DNA of 33,175 bases from an uncultured Acidobacteriota bacterium. Its GTDB lineage: Bacteria; Acidobacteriota; Terriglobia; Bryobacterales; Bryobacteraceae. This document shows, in pieces, positions 27,154-33,175 of the stretch. The DNA lies in contig CADEFT010000004.1 in assembly GCA_902826685.1 (NCBI GenBank), positions 1 through 33,175 on the forward strand, given 5' to 3'. The notes under the pieces are model-generated. The model did not search any database. It saw only the letters and a list, made by a program, of their open reading frames with translations, and had not been told where the DNA came from. Position 1 is the first letter of the stretch. The number at the start of each line of letters is the position of its first letter. A program made the translations under genes and the position numbers.

Positions 27154-28404
27154 CTAGGGCGATTCAGAAGGCGGCTCGGCGGGCAGCAGCACGCGAAACA
27201 CGCTGCCCACGCCCTTCTCGCTTTCTACCGTGATTCTACCGCCATGCTCGTCAACCACCTTGGCGCAGATGGCCAGGCCCAGGCCCACGCCTTCGCGCTT
27301 GGTGGTGAAGAACGGATTGAAGATGTTCTCACGATGCGAAGGATCGATGCCGGAGCCGCGGTCGATCACCGAAATTTCCACCAGCCCGTCGATGGCGCGG
27401 GTCTTGAGCGTGACCGTGGAATCGGGCGGCGAAGCCTGCGCGGCATTCAACAACAAGTTGTAGACGACGCGCTCCATCAGTTCCGCGTCGAAAGAGAACG
27501 GCACCACATCGGGCGAATAGTTGGTGTAAAACGTCACCGGCAGCGGAGGATTGTGGCGGCGCACCTCAGCCACCGCCCGGTCGAGCGAATCGGTGAGGCT
27601 TTGCACGTGCCGCTGCAGCTTGAGCGGACGCGCGAAATCGAGAAACCGCGTGATCAGCGAGTTGACGCGGTCCACCTCGGTGCTGATGAAGCCCGCCAGT
27701 TCACCGGCCACCGCATTGCCTTCGGGAAGCTGCCGCCCCAGCATCTCGGCCGAAGCTTTCACCGTGCCCAGGGGATTGCGCAGCTCATGCGCCAGACCCG
27801 CGCTCATCTGTCCCAGCGCGGCCAGGCGCTCGGAACGGCGCATGGCGTCTTCGGCTTCCCTCAGGTGGCGATTGGCGTCGGCTAACTGCTCCGCCGTTTC
27901 CCGGTTCTCAAGCGCCGCGACGCGATTCTCCTCGGCAAGCTGATACGTGAGAAACCCGACCACTGGAAAGAAAATCGTGCGCAGAGCCAATTCGCGATAG
28001 CCTTCCGCGTCGATGACGTAACGCTCGGTGAGGAAATAAGGATGGGCGAAAAGCGCATAGCTCAAGCAGGCGAGCGCCGTGACCAGCAGCGTGCCTCCAA
28101 CGCCCAGCGAAACCGCGGCCGAGATCACCGGCAGCAACTGGATCAGGTAATAGCTGCTGCGGATGCCCCCCGAATAGCCGATGATCAGAAACCCCAGCCC
28201 CAGCTTCAATACGATCGCCACCAGGTTGCCGCGGCGCGTATTGAAGAACTCCAGGCGCGGCTCGGAAAGCTGCACCACCGCCAGCACCCCAAGGAAGATC
28301 AGCTTCAACGGATGCCGGTCGGGACTGGCCAGCGCCAGCGCCGGAAACAGCAGCAGCCAAACTACGTCGGGCGTGCGGATCAGGCGGCCCTTGGAATCCG
28401 GCAT
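27154..28404 (-). CDS. Membrane sensor histidine kinase
   Basis: The 416-residue protein uses the ATG at 28404; a TTG at 28425 would add seven residues. The N-terminal half (about residues 12-158) has several hydrophobic helices (VVWLLLFPALALA, LIFLGVLAVVQL, LVAIVLKLGLGFLIIG, LLPVISAAVSLGVGGTLLVTALA, IFFPVVGFLTY) with only short loops, so the signal is probably sensed in or near the membrane. A short coiled coil (AEENRVAALENRETAEQLAD) leads to the HisKA domain with phospho-acceptor His206 in AHELRNPLG. The ATPase domain has the N-box NLLLNAAQA, G1 DRGSGI, the F-box NPFFTTK and G2 GVGLGLAI. It phosphorylates the adjacent regulator. No PAS or HAMP domain is seen. Confidence 0.94.
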   Translation of the reverse strand: MPDSKGRLIRTPDVVWLLLFPALALASPDRHPLKLIFLGVLAVVQLSEPRLEFFNTRRGNLVAIVLKLGLGFLIIGYSGGIRSSYYLIQLLPVISAAVSLGVGGTLLVTALACLSYALFAHPYFLTERYVIDAEGYRELALRTIFFPVVGFLTYQLAEENRVAALENRETAEQLADANRHLREAEDAMRRSERLAALGQMSAGLAHELRNPLGTVKASAEMLGRQLPEGNAVAGELAGFISTEVDRVNSLITRFLDFARPLKLQRHVQSLTDSLDRAVAEVRRHNPPLPVTFYTNYSPDVVPFSFDAELMERVVYNLLLNAAQASPPDSTVTLKTRAIDGLVEISVIDRGSGIDPSHRENIFNPFFTTKREGVGLGLAICAKVVDEHGGRITVESEKGVGSVFRVLLPAEPPSESP

Positions 28405-28412
28405 GTCGTTTC

Positions 28413-28441
28413 TTGATTGTGTCAAAATAGGGGCTTACTTT
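28413..28441 (+). promoter_or_regulatory. Weak candidate promoter for the S1-domain gene
   Basis: TTGATT (28413-28418) and TACTTT (28436-28441) are 17 bp apart, in the 48 bp gap between the divergent kinase and S1-domain genes. Matches are four of six and three of six. The -35 half overlaps an imperfect inverted repeat TTGAT-TGT-GTCAA (28413-28425) that could be a shared operator. The 3' end lies only 11 nt before the start codon. Confidence 0.3.
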
Positions 28442-28452
28442 CCGGTCGTAGC

Positions 28453-30165
28453 ATGAATTTTCCAGAAACCACACAACCGAGCGATGCCTTGCAAATTCCG
28501 GACCGCGAAGACGCTCCGGAACCCTCGGCCTTTGGCGCGATCCTCACCGAGTTCGAACAGGAACACAAAGCGGCCGCGTCGGAATCCCTGCAAGGCACCG
28601 TCATTTCCGTCACCGCCGAAAACGTCGTCGTCGATATCGGCCGCAAGATGGAAGGCGTTCTGCCCGTCGCCAAATTCACCGACAAGCAGGGCAAGGTTAC
28701 CGTGAAGGCTGGCGATGTCATGAGCGTCGTGGTTCGCGGCCGCAACGAGGAAGGCTACTACGAGCTTTCCACGCTACACGTGAAACGTCCCACCGACTGG
28801 ACCGGTTTCGAAAAGGCGTTCGCCGATAAGGAAGTGATCGGCGGCACGGTGACCGAAGTGGTGAAAGGCGGCCTGCGCGTCGACATCGGCGTGTCCGCGT
28901 TCTGCCCCGCCTCCCGCTCGGGCGCCCGCGATCCCATCGAAATGGAAAAGCTGGTGGGCGCCGAAATCCGCTGCCGCATCACCAAGCTCGACACCGCCGA
29001 TGAGGACGTGGTGGTGGACCGCCGCGGCGTGCTCGAAGAGGAAGCCGTCCTTGCCAAGGAGAAGGCCTTCGCCGGCCTGGTGGAAGGCGCCATCATTCAC
29101 GGCACCGTCCGCACCATCATGGATTTCGGCGCCTTCGTCGATCTGGGCGGCGTCGACGGCCTGCTGCATATCTCCGATATCTCATGGAATCGCGTCGCCA
29201 AGGTGACCGACATGCTGTCGCTCGGCGATTCGGTGGAAGTCAAGGTTCTCAAGATCGACCCCGCCGCCAAGCGCATTTCGCTTGGCATGAAGCAGCTCAC
29301 GCCCGATCCCTGGACGCTCGCCACCCAGAACCTGAAAGCCGGCGACCGCATCAAGGGCAAGGTGGTCCGCATCGCCGATTTCGGCGCCTTCGTCGAGGTG
29401 GCGCCCGGCGTCGATGGGCTGATTCCGCTCTCGTCGCTCGCCTGGGGCAAGCGCGTTCGCAAGGCGTCCGAAGTGGTCAAGGTCGGCGATGCCGTGGAAG
29501 TGGTGGTGGCCGAAGTGAAACCCGCCGACAAGCGGATTTCCCTCAGCTTAAAAGAAGCCCTCGGCGACCCGTGGGAAGACGTCGAAGCCAAGTTCCCGGT
29601 AGGCAAGGTGGCCGAGGAAGTGGCCGTCACCAACATGGCCAAATTCGGCGCGTTCGTCGATATGGGCGAAGGCATCGAAGGCATGATCCACATCGCCGAT
29701 ATCACCAGCGAAAAGCGCCTGGAACATCCCAAGGAAATGCTCGCCGTGGGGCAGAAGGTGCGCGCCCTGATCCTCGAAGTGGATAAGGAACGCCGCCGCA
29801 TCCGCCTGGGCATGAAGCAGCTCGAGCCTACGGTGGTGGATAAGTTCATCGAAGAGCACAAGGTGGGTGAAACGCTCAGCGGGCGCGTCATTTCGGCCAC
29901 CGCCGAGATGGCGAAGGTGGAAGTGTCGGAAGGCATCGCCGCCACCTGCCGCCTGCCCAAGGACGAGCCCAAGCAGGCAGCCGCCCCCGAACCCGCGCGA
30001 TCCGACGTATCGTCGCTTTCGGCCATGCTTTCGGCCCGCTGGAAGCAGGGCGGCGCCACCGAAACCGCCGCCGGCACGCCCAAGCTCCGCACCGGCGAGG
30101 TCCGCTCGTTCCGCATCACGCTGCTCGACGCGGCGGCCAAGCGCATCGAAGTCGAGATGGCCTGA
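28453..30165 (+). CDS. rpsA: S1 RNA-binding domain protein, ribosomal protein S1-like
   Basis: The 570-residue protein starts at the ATG at 28453; the frame could run from a TTG at 28417, but that lies upstream of the likely promoter. It contains six S1 repeats. The central ones are strong: GTVRTIMDFGAFVDLGGVDG with LLHISDISW, GKVVRIADFGAFVEVAPGVDG, and VTNMAKFGAFVDMGEGIEG. The first two are more divergent and match the ribosome-binding half of S1 (GTVISVTAENVVVDIGRKMEG; GGTVTEVVKGGLRVDIG). The sixth is degenerate (GRVISATAEMAKVEVSEGIAA) and is followed by a Pro/Ala-rich linker. Length and domain order fit ribosomal protein S1, which binds mRNA on the 30S subunit. A cmk gene, the usual E. coli neighbour, is absent, so a paralogue is possible. 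Confidence 0.85.
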   Translation: MNFPETTQPSDALQIPDREDAPEPSAFGAILTEFEQEHKAAASESLQGTVISVTAENVVVDIGRKMEGVLPVAKFTDKQGKVTVKAGDVMSVVVRGRNEEGYYELSTLHVKRPTDWTGFEKAFADKEVIGGTVTEVVKGGLRVDIGVSAFCPASRSGARDPIEMEKLVGAEIRCRITKLDTADEDVVVDRRGVLEEEAVLAKEKAFAGLVEGAIIHGTVRTIMDFGAFVDLGGVDGLLHISDISWNRVAKVTDMLSLGDSVEVKVLKIDPAAKRISLGMKQLTPDPWTLATQNLKAGDRIKGKVVRIADFGAFVEVAPGVDGLIPLSSLAWGKRVRKASEVVKVGDAVEVVVAEVKPADKRISLSLKEALGDPWEDVEAKFPVGKVAEEVAVTNMAKFGAFVDMGEGIEGMIHIADITSEKRLEHPKEMLAVGQKVRALILEVDKERRRIRLGMKQLEPTVVDKFIEEHKVGETLSGRVISATAEMAKVEVSEGIAATCRLPKDEPKQAAAPEPARSDVSSLSAMLSARWKQGGATETAAGTPKLRTGEVRSFRITLLDAAAKRIEVEMA

Positions 30166-30168
30166 GGC

Positions 30169-31392
30169 ATGTCCTCGACCCGCCGGTGGTCGATCGTGAT
30201 CCTGCTCAGCCTGGGCATGGTCATCGCCTACATCGACCGGTCGAACCTTTCGGTGGCCCTCGCCTCCGACGAGGTGAAGCGCTTCTTCGGCCTCAGCGAC
30301 AATGACCGCGGCCTGCTGAATTCGGCCTTCTTCTGGTCTTACGCATTCCTGCAGATTCCGGCCGGCTTCCTGGTGGACCGCTTCGGCGTCAAGACGCCTT
30401 ACGCCATCGCGTTCCTGTTCTGGAGCCTGCTGTCCGCCTCCACGTCGCTGATTTCCACCGTCGGCCAACTGATCGCCTTGCGCTTCCTGCTGGGCTTCGG
30501 CGAAGCGCTGGTCACCCCGGCCAGCATGCGCTGGATCCGCTTCAACGTGCCCGAGCACCAGCGCGGTCTCGCCGTGGGCATCTACATGGCGGGCACCAAG
30601 TACGGACCGGCCATCGGGTCGTGGGCCGCGGCGCTGCTGATCGTCAATTACGGATGGCGCCCGATGTTCGCCATCCTCGGCCTCGGCTGCCTGATCTGGC
30701 TCATCCCGTGGATGCTGCTGGTCAAAAACGACGACCGCGAGATCGAAGCCGCGCAGTTGAAAGCGTCGAAGACCACGCCCATTCCCTTTGCCCGCATGTT
30801 CTCCACGCCGCTGATGTGGGGCGTGCTGCTTGGCACCTTCTGCTACAACTACTTCGTCTTTTTCTGCATGACGTGGCTGCCCGCGTATTTCAAGGAAAGC
30901 CGCGGGCTGTCGCTTGAATCCTCGGGCGTCTATACGGCGTTCAGTTTCGGCGGCATGGCGACGGTGGCGATCGTCGCGGGCTTCGTGGCCGATAGCATGA
31001 TTCGAAACGGCTGGAACGCGGTCAAGGTGCGCAAGGGATTCACCATCGCCGGGCTGCTGGCGGCTTCCACGGAAGTCTTCGGCGCCTTTGCCCAATCGAA
31101 CGAAGTGGCGCTGACCATGGCCATCGTATCGCTGAGCGGCCTCGGACTGGCGACGGCGAACTACTGGGCGCTGACGCAGACGCTGATGCCCGGCGCCGCC
31201 ATCGGCCGCATCGCCGGCGCGCAGAACTTCGCGTCGAATCTTTCGGGCATCGTGGCGCCGATTCTCACCGGCTGGCTGAAGCAATCGACCGGCAGCTACA
31301 ACGCGCCCATTTATCTGGTGAGCGCGCTGCTGATCATCGGCGTGGCGGCGTATGTGTTTCTGGTGCGGCCGGAGTATGCGCCAAAGGCGTAA
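30169..31392 (+). CDS. MFS permease of the anion:cation symporter (ACS) type
   Basis: The 407-residue protein starts 3 bp after the S1 gene, preceded by TGAGGC. It has about 12 hydrophobic segments. The MFS landmarks fit the ACS subfamily: the first helix ends in YIDRSNLSVA (D-R-x-N), then GLLNSAFFWSYAFLQIPAGFLVDRFG in loop 2-3, and RFLLGFGEALVTPASMRWIRFNVP in helix 4 and loop. ACS members carry organic anions such as hexuronates, glucarate, tartrate or phosphate esters in symport with cations. The exact substrate cannot be told. Adjacency to the S1 gene probably reflects compact layout. The last 59 bp overlap the convergent TIR gene. Confidence 0.9.
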   Translation: MSSTRRWSIVILLSLGMVIAYIDRSNLSVALASDEVKRFFGLSDNDRGLLNSAFFWSYAFLQIPAGFLVDRFGVKTPYAIAFLFWSLLSASTSLISTVGQLIALRFLLGFGEALVTPASMRWIRFNVPEHQRGLAVGIYMAGTKYGPAIGSWAAALLIVNYGWRPMFAILGLGCLIWLIPWMLLVKNDDREIEAAQLKASKTTPIPFARMFSTPLMWGVLLGTFCYNYFVFFCMTWLPAYFKESRGLSLESSGVYTAFSFGGMATVAIVAGFVADSMIRNGWNAVKVRKGFTIAGLLAASTEVFGAFAQSNEVALTMAIVSLSGLGLATANYWALTQTLMPGAAIGRIAGAQNFASNLSGIVAPILTGWLKQSTGSYNAPIYLVSALLIIGVAAYVFLVRPEYAPKA

Positions 31393-32356
31393 GCCCGCAG
31401 GTTTCTGTCTCTTTGGTGTCGCGCTGCTCCAGTTCGCATATGGCGAATCCTTCGAATCCGCACCCGGCGCTATCGCAATCCCACGTCTGCGCTTCTACAA
31501 CGGCCGACCCGTATCGGAATAGAGTGCCCGCCGTGAAGTTGCGGCAAAGCTGTTCGGCCTTGGACTGCGCGTGCTTTAGCGCCGCCGCACGGGACTCCCG
31601 CGCTTCGAACAAAGGGAGCTGGCGTTTGACGGGCAGCCATGTGCCGGATTGCGTAACGCGCCGCGCCGAGAGCAGACTGGCCGCTTCCTGGCGATGGGCT
31701 CCGTTCGGAAAGCCTTCGATGTGAGCGCGAAGTGCCGCGCAATTGCCGGGCTCGCGCGCCTGCCAGGCGATTCGCTCCGCTTTTGTCGCGCGCCCACCGA
31801 GGCCGAGTGCGCCGCAGGAATCGGAGACGCCCGTCGAAACACCGCACACCGCGCTCTGCACGTGGAAAAGATCGAGCCCGAATATAAGGCACGCCGTCAC
31901 CGCGCTTCCGTAACTGAGCCGCCGCCTCAGCCGCATGGCGGGCCCTTTGGGTGGCGGGGCGGGCCTGCCTTCTGTCTTGGCCTGGATCGCCGCTTTCAGG
32001 TCTTCGAAAAACGCATCCTTGGGGTTGCCCTTCCAGTGGCTGAGGTCGATCGCCTGCAGTTCCCCGAAACCCAGTGGCGGTTTCACCTTGTCGAGCAGCA
32101 CTGATATCAGCACGTTACGATCTTGCGCGCGGCTGGCCTCGTCGCAAACAAAGTCCCCCGGTGTGCTATGCCGCGTCCAGGTGACGATCACACACTTGGC
32201 TTCGTCCAGTTCTTTCTGGATTCCGGCACGCCAGTTATCACCGGCGAGCAAGTGACGATCCCACCAGACGGAAAGGGATGCTTCCTGGAGCGCGGTTACC
32301 AGGGGGTGGATGCGCTGCCGGTCCTCGCTTTTGTAGGAAACGAAAACGTCGCTCAT
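31334..32356 (-). CDS. Membrane-anchored TIR-domain protein with Cys-rich C-terminal domain
   Basis: The 340-residue protein starts at the ATG at 32356, fixed by an ATGA overlap with the upstream TPR gene; a longer frame to 32392 is less likely. Residues 3-110 are a TIR domain: box 1 DVFVSYKSED, then VWWDRHLLAGDNW, IVTWTRHS, and FVCDEASRA with Glu73 at the position of the catalytic Glu in NAD-cleaving TIR domains. RLRRR (142-146) precedes a single hydrophobic helix (about 149-166), so the N-terminus should be inside. The outer part (167-320) has eight Cys (171, 181, 206, 271, 294, 299, 307, 320), a NCAALRAHIEGFPNGAHRQ motif and a WDCDSAGCGFEGFAICELE motif. TIR enzymes of this kind often serve in anti-phage defence. 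Function here is inferred. Confidence 0.85.
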   Translation of the reverse strand: MSDVFVSYKSEDRQRIHPLVTALQEASLSVWWDRHLLAGDNWRAGIQKELDEAKCVIVTWTRHSTPGDFVCDEASRAQDRNVLISVLLDKVKPPLGFGELQAIDLSHWKGNPKDAFFEDLKAAIQAKTEGRPAPPPKGPAMRLRRRLSYGSAVTACLIFGLDLFHVQSAVCGVSTGVSDSCGALGLGGRATKAERIAWQAREPGNCAALRAHIEGFPNGAHRQEAASLLSARRVTQSGTWLPVKRQLPLFEARESRAAALKHAQSKAEQLCRNFTAGTLFRYGSAVVEAQTWDCDSAGCGFEGFAICELEQRDTKETETCGLTPLAHTPAAPETHTPPRR

Positions 32357-33175
32357 TGATTGAGCCGTTTGCGTAGATCTTCGACCATCCACGCATCCCG
32401 TGGCTGCAGCGTGCCGCGCTCTTGCATGGTCAATGCGATCTTTAGAGCTCGTTCGATGTAGCTCTTGTCTTTCGTGACCTCATTCATCTTCACGTAACTG
32501 ACGATCAGGTCGCGCTGCCACTCCGTGTTGGCCGGATCGCGTGCCGCCAGCCCCTCGCCGATCGCCAGCCCCTTGCGATACGCCGCCAGCGCTCCCGGCC
32601 CATCGCCCTGCGCCACCAGCACGTCGCCGATCTTGAATTGACTCACCGCCAGGTCGCGCTGCCAATGGGTGTTGGCCGGATCTCGCGCGACCTTCCTTTC
32701 TTCAATCATCAGCGCTTTGCGATACGCCCCCAGCGCACCCGCCCAGTTCCCCTGTGCCATCAGTACGTCGCCGGTCTTAATCTGGCTGGTCGCCAAGTCA
32801 CTTTGCCACTGGATGTTATCCGGGTCGTGGGCGGCTAGCCGGTCGGCGACCGCCAGCCCATTACGAAACGCCTCCCGCGCACCAGACTCGTCCCCCTGGG
32901 CCACCAGTACGTTGCCGATTTTCACGTGGCTGATCGACAGGCCGCGCTGCCAATCAGTGTTTGTAGGCTCACGGCCGGCCAGCCTTTCTAGGATCGCCAG
33001 TCCCTTGCGAAATGCCACCAGTGCATCCAACTCGTCGCCCTGCGCCAACAGCACGTTCCCAGTTTTTTCGTGGATGGCCGCCAGATCGCGCTGCCACTTA
33101 GCGTTAGCTGGATCGCGTGCGGCCAGAAACTCCACGATTCCCAATACAATACGATACGCCGCCAGTGCTCCTGAT
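32353..33175 (-). CDS. TPR-repeat protein, 5' end outside the window
   Basis: The frame is open to the window edge (the residues before 33144 read SGALAAYRIVL, part of another repeat), so the start lies beyond base 33175. The visible 270-odd residues are 48-residue tetratricopeptide units with consensus A-R-D-P-A-N-x-x-W-Q-R-D-L-A-x-S…K-I-G-D-V-L-x-A-Q-G-D…G-A-L-A-A-Y-R-K-G-L-A-I. There are four full units, a partial one on the right and a degenerate C-terminal cap (ERALKIALTMQERG…VEDLRKRLNQ). This repeat type occurs in large bacterial signalling proteins, often with kinase, CHAT, NB-ARC or TIR partners. The stop overlaps the TIR start (ATGA at 32353-32356), so the two form an operon. An N-terminal effector or sensor domain may lie outside the window. 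Confidence 0.85.
   Translation of the reverse strand, partial: SGALAAYRIVLGIVEFLAARDPANAKWQRDLAAIHEKTGNVLLAQGDELDALVAFRKGLAILERLAGREPTNTDWQRGLSISHVKIGNVLVAQGDESGAREAFRNGLAVADRLAAHDPDNIQWQSDLATSQIKTGDVLMAQGNWAGALGAYRKALMIEERKVARDPANTHWQRDLAVSQFKIGDVLVAQGDGPGALAAYRKGLAIGEGLAARDPANTEWQRDLIVSYVKMNEVTKDKSYIERALKIALTMQERGTLQPRDAWMVEDLRKRLNQ
32480..33175 (-). repeat. Tandem 144-bp repeats encoding TPR units
   Basis: At the DNA level the TPR gene is built from consecutive 144 bp units (48 codons) that are similar but not identical, for example around the codons for DPAN and GDVLVAQGD. At least four complete units are present and the array continues past the window edge. Such arrays can gain or lose units by recombination. 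Confidence 0.7.

Noticed and set aside
28420..28425. TTGACA on the minus strand as a -35 box for the kinase gene
   Set aside because: A -10 box 17 bp downstream would fall at or inside the kinase start codon at 28404, so it cannot drive this gene as a normal promoter.
29548..31284. Long open frame of 578 codons on the minus strand
   Set aside because: It is antisense to both the S1 and MFS genes, whose proteins are clearly real. The predicted product is low in complexity (Gly, Arg, His, Gln, Ala) with no family motif.
32480..33175. CRISPR array
   Set aside because: The regular repeats have a 144 bp period, keep an open reading frame and encode TPR units; there are no short identical repeats with unique spacers.

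Overview
This window looks like chromosomal DNA from an acidobacterium of the Solibacter/Bryobacter type (class Terriglobia, formerly Solibacteres). The evidence is GC-rich coding sequence, two very large Oar-like TonB-receptor relatives with an N-terminal carboxypeptidase-regulatory domain, a DUF1592/DUF1552 pair, a DUF2760-Hsp70 pair, and many secreted proteins of lineage-restricted families. This assignment is inferred from gene families; no rRNA or tRNA gene is present. Genes are packed very tightly. There is no gap above 300 bp and no convincing intrinsic terminator.

Layout. 1-312: the 3' remnant of a PD40 beta-propeller protein. 508-1645: two small exported or envelope proteins on the + strand. 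1649-3886 (- strand): a SnoaL-like protein, triosephosphate isomerase (tpiA) and an exported protein of unknown function. 3935-18264 (+ strand, a nearly continuous run): a secreted lipase-like alpha/beta hydrolase, an Oar-like receptor, a long TPR protein, a small exported protein, a GH33-type sialidase, an ABC exporter and a second Oar-like receptor. 18261-19556 (-): a divergent M19 dipeptidase-family protein that lacks several metal ligands. 19664-22015 (+): DUF2760 plus an Hsp70-family ATPase. 22012-28404 (-): DUF1552, DUF1592 cytochrome-like protein, NtrC-type response regulator and histidine kinase. 28453-31392 (+): a six-S1-domain protein (ribosomal protein S1-like) and an MFS permease. 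31334-33175 (-): a membrane TIR-domain protein preceded, with an ATGA overlap, by a TPR-repeat protein that runs off the window.

How it works together. Much of the middle of the window is a scavenging and envelope programme: surface receptors, a sialidase, a secreted lipase-like enzyme, an exporter and TPR scaffolding. The kinase/regulator pair is a complete sigma-54-type two-component system; its targets cannot be read from the sequence. The best candidate for an undescribed system is the TPR-TIR unit at the right edge. Its TIR domain keeps the putative catalytic Glu and is tethered by one transmembrane helix to a cysteine-rich, probably periplasmic domain. Two genome-wide habits also stand out. 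Convergent genes share or nearly share their stop codons, and several genes lacking a ribosome-binding site carry a TANNNT box 6-9 nt before the start codon, which suggests leaderless transcription.
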